A DNA stretch of 20,245 bases from DATMRF01 sp035566435. GTDB lineage: Bacteria; Verrucomicrobiota; Verrucomicrobiia; Limisphaerales; UBA8199. Below, one piece after another: positions 7,248-14,545 of this stretch. The notes under the pieces are model-generated. The model saw nothing but the letters and a program-made list of their open reading frames with translations. It made no database searches and had not been told where the DNA came from. The stretch is taken from NCBI GenBank assembly GCA_035566435.1, contig DATMRF010000065.1:1-20245 (forward strand), read 5' to 3'. Positions within the stretch are counted from its first letter, which is position 1. Each line of letters begins with the position of its first letter. The position numbers and the translations under genes are program-made.

Positions 7248-8254
7248 GCGATTCCCTTTTTCCGCAACTCGCGCATGATGTCGGTCACGATGGCGTTGAC
7301 GGGATCCGCGGCGGTTTGGGGTGGGCGGGCCGGACAACCTTCGGCCGGCGGATCGACGCCGAAATCCGTCATCAGGCAGCGGAGCACCTTCTGGAGGTTC
7401 TCGCGGCCGGTCTGCTGGCCGGGGCTGAGCGGCTGGCGACTGCGGCCGAGCGAGAAGCCGCGCAAATCGACCGCGGCGCGGAAGCCCTCAGGGAAATCCG
7501 CCGAGTAAAGCATTGCGTCGAAGAGCTCCAGCAAGCGGTACTGCACCGCCACTGCGGGTTCGAGCTGCCCGGCGCGGGTGAGCTGATACAACTGGCGGGT
7601 GAGTTCCGGGACGACGCCGCTGGTGGCGTTGGTGCCGCCGTCCGCGCCCACCAACAGCATGGGCACGAGCACGGCATCCCAGCCGGTGAGAAAACAGAAG
7701 TTGGGACGCAGCGGCCGGATGGCGGAGATGAGGCGCATCATGAACGCGACGTCGCCGGAGGAATCCTTGATGCCGACGATGCGTTCGAGTTCCGCCAGCC
7801 GTTGCAGGGTGGGCAGGTCAATCGGGCTGGCGAACATCGGGATGTTGTAGAGCGTTACGTCGATCGGGCTGTTCAGGGCAATCTCGCGGAAATAGGCATA
7901 GACGGACTCGGGGCTGAGCCGGTAGTAAAACGGCGAGACGATGGCCACCGCGCGGGCGCCGAACCCGGCATAGGCCTCGCAGGCCGCGACCGTTTCACGC
8001 ACGTTGGCTTCCGCGGCGCCGGCCAGCACGGGCACCCGGCTGGCGGCCTGTTCGCAAACGATCCGGATGATGCGACGCCTCTCTTCGGGAGTGAACCGGA
8101 TAAACTCGCCGGTTGAGCCGTTGGGATACAAGCCGTCCACGCCCTTGGCAATGAGCCAGTCCACGTAGCGCCGCAGTTCGGCTTCGTTGATGTTGCCGCG
8201 AGCGTCCAGCGGCACCATGTGCGGGGTGAGGATGCCTGTGATTTTTGATGACAT
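7244..8254 (-). CDS. DHDPS/NAL-family class I aldolase with predicted BMC encapsulation peptide
   Basis: This 336-aa TIM-barrel protein belongs to the dihydrodipicolinate synthase/N-acetylneuraminate lyase family. It keeps the substrate-carboxylate loop NGSTGE (45-50), the catalytic Tyr136 in TLYNIP and the Schiff-base Lys163 in VGIKDSSGD, close to the positions in E. coli DapA. The family normally ends near residue 295-300. Here about 40 more residues follow: a linker with several Pro (GVDPPAEG, PARPPQ) and then VNAIVTDIMRELRKKGIA, a predicted amphipathic helix. That matches the design of peptides that carry enzymes into BMC shells. The gene overlaps the shell gene by 4 bases. The reaction is probably cleavage or formation of a 2-keto acid (pyruvate plus aldehyde); the substrate cannot be read from sequence. 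ATG 8254 is preferred, with GTG 8260 as the alternative. It is unlikely to be the lysine-pathway DapA, given its context and tail. Confidence 0.88.
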   Translation of the reverse strand: MSSKITGILTPHMVPLDARGNINEAELRRYVDWLIAKGVDGLYPNGSTGEFIRFTPEERRRIIRIVCEQAASRVPVLAGAAEANVRETVAACEAYAGFGARAVAIVSPFYYRLSPESVYAYFREIALNSPIDVTLYNIPMFASPIDLPTLQRLAELERIVGIKDSSGDVAFMMRLISAIRPLRPNFCFLTGWDAVLVPMLLVGADGGTNATSGVVPELTRQLYQLTRAGQLEPAVAVQYRLLELFDAMLYSADFPEGFRAAVDLRGFSLGRSRQPLSPGQQTGRENLQKVLRCLMTDFGVDPPAEGCPARPPQTAADPVNAIVTDIMRELRKKGIA

Positions 8255-8266
8255 AGCCACGCGAGA

Positions 8267-9340
8267 TTACAAAGCTAGTTTCTCGCGCGCGTACTGCAAG
8301 CTTTGTTGGACGTTGCGGCGCTCCAGTGCCAACTGCTCGGCTAGGGGCAGTCGCGACACCCAGGTCTGTTTGGCGGCGCCTTTTTCTTTCGCCAGTTTGA
8401 GCATCGGCTCCATCGCGCTGCGCGGACGGCCGGGGAAGGTGGCCCAGTATTTCTCGGTGCGCACGGGCACCAGGATCGGATCACGGGTGATCGTTTCGAG
8501 GTTAAGGTGCACATCGGGCTTCGCCTGACGCAGCACGCCGGCGATGGCCGGCAAATCGAGAAAGCCCGCGCCCAGGGCTTCATCGGCCAGCCAGAATCCA
8601 TCCTCGGATTCGTGGATGCTTTCGTCCTTGAAATGCACGGTCATGGCATACGGTGCAAAAGCCCGCACGGTTTCGAGGGGGTCCTCCAGCAGGGCGACGT
8701 TGTTGAGCACATCCACGCAGAGTCCCACGTATTCGCTGCTGATTTGCTTGAGGACTTCGAGTTTCTCGGCCACCAAATGGTCCTTGTGGTTTTCCAGGGC
8801 CAGGCGGAACTTGTGCCGGGCGGCAATCGGTTCGGCGAGGCGCACTGATTTCAGGGCCTGCTCACAAGCGCGCTCGAAATCCTGCCGCGTCTGGAACTGT
8901 TCATAACGCCGTCCCGGGAGCATGGTCATCCGCGCCACGGTGGCGCCGGCCATCCTGGCGGCGACGAGTTGTTTCTCGAAGCGCTCCAGGTCCGCCCCAC
9001 TGCGGGGAAGCTCCAGCATCGTTTCCACGTACATCCCATATCGCTCGGCCTGCTGGCGGAGGTTGTTGAGGTAGCTCTGGTCCCGGACGCCCAGGGGAAC
9101 TTGCATGCCCCCCGCGCCGAGGCGATGGCATTCCTCGAGGAAATTCAGGGGGTCGCTCAGGTCCACCATGGTCTTGTCGGCCTTCGCGGCCTTGGTATGG
9201 ACGTTGAACACGTAAGCAACCAGTCCCAGCTTCGAGCGTTGCCCTTCAGGCTGACTTCCTAAGGCGGAAGCGGAACCGAAGGCCAGCGTGGCCAGGGCCG
9301 TTTTCGCCAGAAAGTCACGCCGGTTGATGCGGTTTTTCAT
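8267..9340 (-). CDS. Tat-signalled sugar phosphate isomerase/epimerase-like TIM-barrel protein
   Basis: The 357-aa product begins with a twin-arginine signal (NRRDFLAK at residues 6-13, then a hydrophobic stretch LATLAFGSASALG), so it is predicted to be exported folded. The mature part resembles the xylose isomerase-like TIM barrel (AP endonuclease 2 superfamily): LRQQAERYGMYVETML, RFRLALE-type HKFRLALENHKDH, YVGLCVDVLNNVALLEDP and MTVHFKDESIHE. His and Glu/Asp residues in these strands are probable metal ligands. ATG 9340 follows a large inverted repeat. The gene stops about 12 bp before the aldolase start codon, so the two are probably cotranscribed. The substrate is unknown. Proteins of this group isomerise or epimerise sugars and inositols, and an export signal suggests action outside the cytoplasm, unlike its shell-associated neighbours. 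Confidence 0.85.
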   Translation of the reverse strand: MKNRINRRDFLAKTALATLAFGSASALGSQPEGQRSKLGLVAYVFNVHTKAAKADKTMVDLSDPLNFLEECHRLGAGGMQVPLGVRDQSYLNNLRQQAERYGMYVETMLELPRSGADLERFEKQLVAARMAGATVARMTMLPGRRYEQFQTRQDFERACEQALKSVRLAEPIAARHKFRLALENHKDHLVAEKLEVLKQISSEYVGLCVDVLNNVALLEDPLETVRAFAPYAMTVHFKDESIHESEDGFWLADEALGAGFLDLPAIAGVLRQAKPDVHLNLETITRDPILVPVRTEKYWATFPGRPRSAMEPMLKLAKEKGAAKQTWVSRLPLAEQLALERRNVQQSLQYAREKLAL

Positions 9341-9345
9341 TGAGA

Positions 9346-9471
9346 GCGTGTTTTTGAAAATGTAGGAGACGACGTAAGGAGTCTCAAATCCAGCCTAAAC
9401 TTTAAGATCTGAAGACAGATCAGAGACTCCTTACGTCGTCTCCTACAAATCACTGGAATTTCCAAACACGC
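9346..9471. repeat. Large inverted-repeat element (MITE/REP-like)
   Basis: A perfect 25-bp inverted pair forms the core: 9361-9385 (TGTAGGAGACGACGTAAGGA plus GTCTC) and 9423-9447. Outside it, GCGTGTTT (9346-9353) pairs with AAACACGC (9464-9471). Inside it, GATCTG (9406-9411) pairs with CAGATC (9416-9421). The whole 126-bp segment could fold into one long hairpin with a bulged middle. It fills the gap between the Gfo/Idh gene and the isomerase gene, both on the minus strand, and could act as an attenuator or transcript stabiliser. It contains no ORF. The regular arms suggest a non-autonomous repeat found elsewhere in the genome. Confidence 0.85.
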
Positions 9472-9500
9472 TTTAGGCGTTGGGTATTTTCATGTTCAGG

Positions 9501-10910
9501 CTATCCCACGCGCAGTGCCTTCAATTCCTTGTCCCAGGGTGCGCGATACGGGCGCGCCAGCATGGCGTTGGCTTCCTTGTCGCCCACGACTGCTTCCTGG
9601 TCAGCGTTCCAGACCAGCTTGCGGCCTCCCAGGCGCAGGGAAATGTTGGACAGGTGACATGCGGTGGCGACTTGATGGCCGCTCTCCAGGTCGGACAAAG
9701 GTTGCTGTCGGGACTTCACACAATCCAGGAAGTTGCGCGCGTGCCGAGCGTAATCCTTGATCGCGTCTCCGCTTTGATCCTTCTCCGGGGTGGTCCAGAA
9801 CTGGCCTGGCTCTTCCGGCTGAAGTTGCGGACCGCCCACCGGGTGGCCTTTGACGCCGAGGATGCCCGCCACAACGTTGTTTGGATTGATCTTGGGATCG
9901 GCGTGCAGTTCAAAACCCGCGCGGGAAATGGGCAGATAGCCATGGGTGCCGTAAAACGTGAGGCCGCCCATGCCCAGGCCGCTGCGGCCCGCCGTGGCCT
10001 CGCGATACTGGCAGGTGACGGTGAAGCCGGGGTACTCCATGATGATGTCCTGGGTGTCGGGCACTTCACAGTTGTCCTTGAGGAACCAGCGTCCGCCCGC
10101 GCTGTAAACGGACTTCGGCGCCTTCACGCCGAGCATCCAATGCACGAGATCCAGCGAGTGCTGGCCCAGATTGGTCGCCTGACCGCCGGAGTAATCCCAG
10201 AACCAGCGAAAATGATAAATGGAACGGTTGGGGTTGTAGGGCCGTTTCGGCGCCGGACCGAGGAAAAGGTCGTAATCGAGATCGGGCGGCGGCGCCTGGT
10301 CGGGCGGATTGCCGAAGCCGGGCGACACGTTGCGCGAATTGTTGTTGGAGGCCGAAACGATGGCGCCCAGCTTGCCTTGCCGGATGAGTTCGCGCGCCCG
10401 TTGGAACGGCGGGCCGGAGCGGTTTTGGGTGCCGACCTGGACCACCCGTTTGGTGCGGCGCGCCACCTCGAGCATCCAACGGCCCTCGCGCACGAACAAC
10501 GTGGTTGGCTTCTCGACATACACGTCCTTGCCGGCGGCACACGCCATCATGGTCATGAGGGCGTGCCAATGATCGGGGGTCGCCACCCAGACGGCGTCCA
10601 CGTTTTTGTCTTCGAGCAATTTTCTGAAGTCGCTGTAGCGAGCGGGATTACTGCCGGCCATTTCTGCGCCCTGCTCGAGGCGGCCTTTATGCACTTCGCA
10701 TATGGCGGTCACCTGCACATCCGGCTGGGCCTTGAGCGCGGCCAGGTGGAAGCGCCCGATCAGCCCGAAGCCGATCAGGCCGACGTTGATTCGCTCGTTG
10801 GCGCCGAAAACACGGCTGGCGGACAGCGCCGTCATGCCGAGGGTCGCGGCGGTGGTGGTGTTGATAAAAGCCCGGCGGGAGAGGCCGGTGGGTTTGGGTT
10901 CCGTGCGCAT
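9501..10910 (-). CDS. Gfo/Idh/MocA-family oxidoreductase with Tat signal
   Basis: The 469-aa protein starts with a twin-arginine signal (SRRAFI at 11-16, then a hydrophobic run ending SASRVFGA). The Rossmann fold follows with VGLIGFGLIG (GFGLIG at 47-52), and the family motif EKP is at 133-135 in VYVEKPTTLFVREG. The C-terminal alpha/beta domain includes RWFWDYSGGQATNLGQHSLD, the usual lid/active-site region with a His. Family members use NAD(P) to oxidise or reduce sugars and inositols or act in glycoside cleavage by redox chemistry. Tat-exported versions are numerous in Verrucomicrobia and Planctomycetes and are thought to carry their cofactor out folded. It is the first gene of the - strand cluster, separated from the isomerase gene by the inverted-repeat element. 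Substrate unknown. Confidence 0.9.
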   Translation of the reverse strand: MRTEPKPTGLSRRAFINTTTAATLGMTALSASRVFGANERINVGLIGFGLIGRFHLAALKAQPDVQVTAICEVHKGRLEQGAEMAGSNPARYSDFRKLLEDKNVDAVWVATPDHWHALMTMMACAAGKDVYVEKPTTLFVREGRWMLEVARRTKRVVQVGTQNRSGPPFQRARELIRQGKLGAIVSASNNNSRNVSPGFGNPPDQAPPPDLDYDLFLGPAPKRPYNPNRSIYHFRWFWDYSGGQATNLGQHSLDLVHWMLGVKAPKSVYSAGGRWFLKDNCEVPDTQDIIMEYPGFTVTCQYREATAGRSGLGMGGLTFYGTHGYLPISRAGFELHADPKINPNNVVAGILGVKGHPVGGPQLQPEEPGQFWTTPEKDQSGDAIKDYARHARNFLDCVKSRQQPLSDLESGHQVATACHLSNISLRLGGRKLVWNADQEAVVGDKEANAMLARPYRAPWDKELKALRVG

Positions 10911-11180
10911 GGCAGGTTCAGGGTTCAGGCTTTCTCAGGCACGAGTTTCACCGCAAGTTTATCATGTTTCAGGTTTCACACCCAGTCAATCAGACTGTTT
11001 TCAATGAGTGTCCGCGCGACTGAAAACCGTACGCGGAAGTTCAGCTTTTCCCAGGCAAGACTGCTCCTGCTAGTATGTATGGCGCGATGAATGTTGTCTG
11101 ACGGCGAACAAGGCCCTCAGCGTGCCTCGCCATTTTGGCGAGTGGGCAGATCGATTACGAGGACGAGGACGACTATGATG

Positions 11181-11201
11181 GGGGTATATACCCCTAGGGG
11201 T
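11181..11201. repeat. Two overlapping perfect palindromes
   Basis: GGGGTATATACCCC (11181-11194) and ACCCCTAGGGGT (11190-11201) share the central ACCCC block, which can pair with either the left or the right GGGG. This gives two mutually exclusive hairpins in 21 bp. It lies in the spacer upstream of the catabolic cluster. No function can be assigned. Confidence 0.6.
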
Positions 11202-11208
11202 GCCGGGA

Positions 11209-11299
11209 CCCGTCAACCCGTCAGGGCCAGCATAAAATGGGCGTTTTTTGGCGATTTACCCGTCAACTGAGCCGTCAGAAAACGTCAATGAACCCGTCA
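11209..11299. repeat. Cluster of CCGTCA words
   Basis: The word CCGTCA, usually as CCCGTCA, occurs at 11210, 11218, 11260, 11272 and 11294 within 90 bp, plus one ACGTCA at about 11282. The arrangement (GGCGATTT, then TGAGCCGTCA) echoes the GTCCC-rich region at 100-500, which has GATTTTCGCC followed by TGAGCCGTCC. They may be members of one spacer family with different short words. Confidence 0.55.
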
Positions 11300-11581
11300 G
11301 GTCGAAAGACGGAAGTTTAAGGTCCAAACTCCCAAGTCTCAGGTCTCAAGGCCAAGGTTAAGAGTCCCCTGGCCGAGGGGCGGAGGCCCGCCGCCCAGGG
11401 CGCAACCGCTGGCGACTACTGGGCCGGCCAGACTTGCGGCTAGCGGGATGGGGAGGTTCCTTTCCTGCGAAGGGCCTGAAGAAGTGACGAGAGCGTCTCG
11501 AGCGGAATTCGTGCTATGGGCGAACCCTTTCTCGGAACCAGACCTTCGGTCTGAGAACTGGCCCAATCGTCGAGCGCGCTC

Positions 11582-11791
11582 TTAGGGATGTGCCAGCCGG
11601 AAGAAAGGGTGATTGGTTGAGGTTCCCAAAATCACCTGTTCCTGGTTGTTTACAACAGCGGGAGTGTAGGTCACGTTGACCCAATTGGTCGCGCCGAGAT
11701 TCGAGCTTTGCTGCAGCCTGAAGCCGATCGCAAGCGTGGGCCATGTCAGAGAAATCTGGCAGGGGTTGACAACTTTGAATGCGGGAATAGC
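11582..11791 (-). pseudogene. Orphan fragment of a secreted-protein C-terminal domain
   Basis: Reading the minus strand from 11791 to a TAA at 11584-11582 gives about 69 codons without a start codon. They include ISLTWPTLAIGFRLQQSSNL, ATNWVNV and the end HPFFRLAHP. This matches the C-terminal domain of the propeller protein (VSWTIPSGDFALQQSSD, NNWKPV, EFYRLASP) and, more distantly, that of the neighbouring Kelch protein (LAATDLTNPNGWVQI, RFYKVIAP). An in-frame stop lies just upstream and no ATG, GTG or long frame precedes it. It is best read as the surviving tail of a lost extracellular-protein gene. A frameshifted longer gene upstream is not apparent, because 11800 onward leads into the + strand gene. 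Confidence 0.75.
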
Positions 11792-11874
11792 TTAACATTC
11801 ATTGCCGAGTCTGTAGCAAAATGCGGTGTGTATGTGCCTGGCGAGAGAGAGAGCAGCCCATTCCAATCCAACGT

Positions 11875-13947
11875 ATGAAAACGAAGAGAGCATTCCATCT
11901 CCGATGTCTAATGGGAGTAACTCTAGTAATCGTCAACTCGGGTGTGTCAGCGGCGCCACTGACTTGGTTTGCCGGACCGTCTTTAATCCAGCCGTTGAGC
12001 GGAGCAGCGACCACTGCCGGCGGAGGGTTTGGCAACATCCTCATCGGCGGCGACGGAACCACCTATTTTCCGTTCCCGATCGGTTTGGTGGCGACGAACA
12101 GTTCCTGGACGATTTTTCCAGCGTTGAACGCCACCGCCCCCATCGCCGGCGGAGTCGCGGGCAATGGCGACCCGATTCTCTTCTTTGGGGGGACCGACGG
12201 CTCCAACTCGACCAGCGCGGCCATCAATTATAGTCCTTCCGGGGACACGGTGTCTGCGGTTCCTTCCATGAACGCAGCCCGTTCCTACCTCGGTTATGCG
12301 ACGGTCGGTGGCAGCGATGCCTATGCTATCGGCGGTCTCGACGAGAACGGAAATCCGCTTGCCTCCGCGGAGAGGTACAGTGGAGATGCGAATGCCTGGA
12401 CGCTCATCGCCAGTCTCCCGACACCCCTTTACAACTTCTCTGCGGCCTACGACGGGGCCAATTACCTCTACGTCTTTGGCGGTCGCACGAACACAACTCT
12501 GGGCGCCGAAACCGCCACCGTCTTCCGCTATTCGATTAGCGGAAACTCCTGGACCACGGTGGCCTCGATGCCTGTGGCCGCCGCCGGCAGCGCGGCGGCT
12601 TTTGGTCCGGACGGTAAAATCTATGTTGTGGGCGGTGTTTCCGCGGGGGTTACGCTCGACGTCGTCCAGATCTATGCTCCCGGTGCCAATTCATGGACCC
12701 TCTCGACGTCGTTGCCCCAGGCTCTGAGCGCCGCGGCCATGGGCGTGGATAGCCTGGGACGCCTAATCGTCATGGGGGGCAGGGACGCGAGCGGCAACGA
12801 TGTCGCCAACGTGTGGCGCAGCCAGCAACTGCTGCTGCCGGACAGCGCCCCGGCGTTTTCCCAGTATCCTGCAACGAATGGCGCTTACCATATACCCTAC
12901 AGCTCATCGATCGTCGCCACGGGGGCTCCCCCGCCGTATTATACGCTGGTGAGCGGGCCGACCGGAATGTGGGTCGGTTTTTATAGCGGCGATATCGCCT
13001 GGACGCCGCAAGGGGATCAAATCGGTCCCAATTCCGTGACCATCCGGGCCACCAACTACTCCGGCTATGTCGATTGGACCTTTAACATCACCGTTGCGCC
13101 GCCGCCCCCGCTGGTCCCCACCAATTTGATGCTGCTCGCCGTGAGCGATACCTCAGTAACGCTGTCGTGTGACCCCGAGAATCCGTTCGTCGGTCCGGTT
13201 TCTTACTCCATCTATTACGTGACCTCATCGGGAGGAAGAGTTCCACAGCCGGTTTACCACTTACTGGGCACCAGCCCCACGAACGTGATGACCGTTTCCG
13301 GGCTCCAGGTTGGTCATGGTTACAGCCTGGTCCTGAAAGCCTCGGCCCACGGCATTACCACCGGCTATTCCGCGTGGCTCGGGGTGGTGACCACCAGTCC
13401 GCAACCGCCCCAAAATCAGCAGGTAACCGGCGTGACTTCAACCAGTATTTCCTTTTCCTGGGGCGCATCACCCGGGCACGAGCAGAACAATGCTTTCTCG
13501 GATGTCGTGAGTTATACGATCAGCCAGTACATTCCGAGTTATGGCACCTATCAGCTCATTCCGAAAGCGACCGGGATTACGGATACCTCCGGAATGGTAA
13601 CCGGCGTGACGCCCGGCTCCGCGGCATTTTGGGTTATCCAGGGCTTCGACGCCCAGGGCTTTGGGTCCTCCCTGCTCTTTTATGACATATTCGCGGTAAC
13701 GAATCCCGTGCCGGTGCCCCCGCTGACGAGCGGCGGCCAGGTGTTGCCCGGCGGGCATTTCCAATTCTCCATCCAGGAGCGAGGGTCGGCGATTCAAACG
13801 GTTCAAATCCTGGCCGCCACGGACCTAACCAACCCGAACGGGTGGGTGCAAATCAGTTCCGTTTTTCCCAGTAGCAACCCGTTTACGTTTATCGACACCA
13901 ACGCCGCGTTGTATCCGACTCGCTTTTATAAGGTAATTGCGCCGTAA
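11875..13947 (+). CDS. Secreted Kelch-propeller protein with Ig-like and fibronectin type III domains
   Basis: The 690-aa product starts at ATG 11875 with a signal peptide (MKTKRAFHLRCLMGVTLVIV, cleavage near SAAP). An ATG at 11821 would put 18 charged residues ahead of it and is less likely. Residues up to about 320 carry six Gly-Gly strand ends (ILIGGDG, FFGGTDG, AIGGLDE, VFGGRTN, VVGGVSA, VMGGRDA). These alternate with NSWTTVASMP-type strands, fitting a Kelch propeller of about six blades. A putative Ig-like domain follows at about 323-410 (FSQYPATNGAYHIPYSSSI). Two fibronectin III-like domains lie at about 412-505 and 508-600 (VTGVTSTSISFSWGAS). The C-terminal domain (about 640-690, VQILAATDLTNPNGW to RFYKVIAP) is shared with other proteins here. 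It is probably extracellular and involved in binding. No enzyme motif is seen. Confidence 0.85.
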   Translation: MKTKRAFHLRCLMGVTLVIVNSGVSAAPLTWFAGPSLIQPLSGAATTAGGGFGNILIGGDGTTYFPFPIGLVATNSSWTIFPALNATAPIAGGVAGNGDPILFFGGTDGSNSTSAAINYSPSGDTVSAVPSMNAARSYLGYATVGGSDAYAIGGLDENGNPLASAERYSGDANAWTLIASLPTPLYNFSAAYDGANYLYVFGGRTNTTLGAETATVFRYSISGNSWTTVASMPVAAAGSAAAFGPDGKIYVVGGVSAGVTLDVVQIYAPGANSWTLSTSLPQALSAAAMGVDSLGRLIVMGGRDASGNDVANVWRSQQLLLPDSAPAFSQYPATNGAYHIPYSSSIVATGAPPPYYTLVSGPTGMWVGFYSGDIAWTPQGDQIGPNSVTIRATNYSGYVDWTFNITVAPPPPLVPTNLMLLAVSDTSVTLSCDPENPFVGPVSYSIYYVTSSGGRVPQPVYHLLGTSPTNVMTVSGLQVGHGYSLVLKASAHGITTGYSAWLGVVTTSPQPPQNQQVTGVTSTSISFSWGASPGHEQNNAFSDVVSYTISQYIPSYGTYQLIPKATGITDTSGMVTGVTPGSAAFWVIQGFDAQGFGSSLLFYDIFAVTNPVPVPPLTSGGQVLPGGHFQFSIQERGSAIQTVQILAATDLTNPNGWVQISSVFPSSNPFTFIDTNAALYPTRFYKVIAP

Positions 13948-14320
13948 GCATATTCGCGAACCCTGCGGCTCTCAAAAATGCGTCCCGAGAAATCGATCTG
14001 CCGCTCATGAAGGGGCGTCCGCTCGTCGTCAGGTGAGTATCACTGCTACGTCAGTGCTCTACGTTACTTTGAAACGGTTCGAAGTCGTCGAACACCCGGA
14101 ATGGACCACGTTTGGCGCTCAGTTGCTCCCAGCAGGACTTCTTTGGAGAGTCGGAGCGCTGGAGTATTGGAGTGGCGGAGTGTGGGGCCGGATGACAAAA
14201 CGGACCGAAAGGTCTGCCGGGCGCAATGATCTTTGGGACCGCGAGGTTGATTTGGATCTTCATCAGGAAATTCAACCATGAAAGCTAAACGAACTATACA
14301 CAGCGCCACAAGTCAACGAC

Positions 14321-14361
14321 GGGCGGGGACGCCCCTCGAACCCGCAGGCGAGGACGCCTGC
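14321..14361. repeat. Two tandem short hairpins
   Basis: GGGCG-GGGA-CGCCC (14321-14334) and GCAGGCG-AGGA-CGCCTGC (14344-14361) are two hairpins with tetraloops of the same pattern (GGGA, AGGA). They are separated by CTCGAACCC. The core GGCG(A/G)GGACGCC is thus repeated. This looks like one copy of a dispersed intergenic repeat rather than a terminator, as no T-run follows. Confidence 0.65.
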
Positions 14362-14545
14362 GCTACAACAGCCGCAAACACTTTTGGCGTCGTGTATAGC
14401 AAGCGAGCGAACCGGCACGATTCGCTTTCAGGCGCTTATGGACCCCGCGTATGGTTAGGCAGGCGAGCGCGCCGGGTTTCGGCGGCTTCGAGACTCAAGT
14501 ACATGTCATGCGCCAGAAAGGAATTTCCTATCAGTGTTTTCAGAT

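Larger units (their letters stand above)
10911..11581. other. Intergenic region with short CGTCA repeats and palindromes
   Basis: About 670 bp lie between the divergently oriented catabolic cluster and the domain fragment at 11582. I see no gene. The promoter of the Gfo/Idh gene should lie at the left end but no clear -35/-10 pair stands out. The middle holds GATTACGAGGACGAGGACGAC, overlapping palindromes (11181-11201) and five CCGTCA words between 11209 and 11299. The right part (11340-11580) has no recognisable content. Confidence 0.6.

Noticed and set aside
7248..7337. Upstream ATG extension of the BMC shell protein
   Set aside because: The extra 30 residues are the aldolase end read in another frame. 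BMC domain similarity begins at GTG 7247, which also gives a 4-base overlap.
7244..8254. Housekeeping dapA of lysine synthesis
   Set aside because: The long Pro-rich tail with amphipathic helix and the overlap with a shell gene point to a catabolic BMC-linked family member.
9480..11090. Open frame of 536 codons on the + strand
   Set aside because: It lies entirely antisense to the well-supported Gfo/Idh gene, and its translation is His/Gly/Arg-rich with no motif. It is a shadow of high-GC coding sequence.
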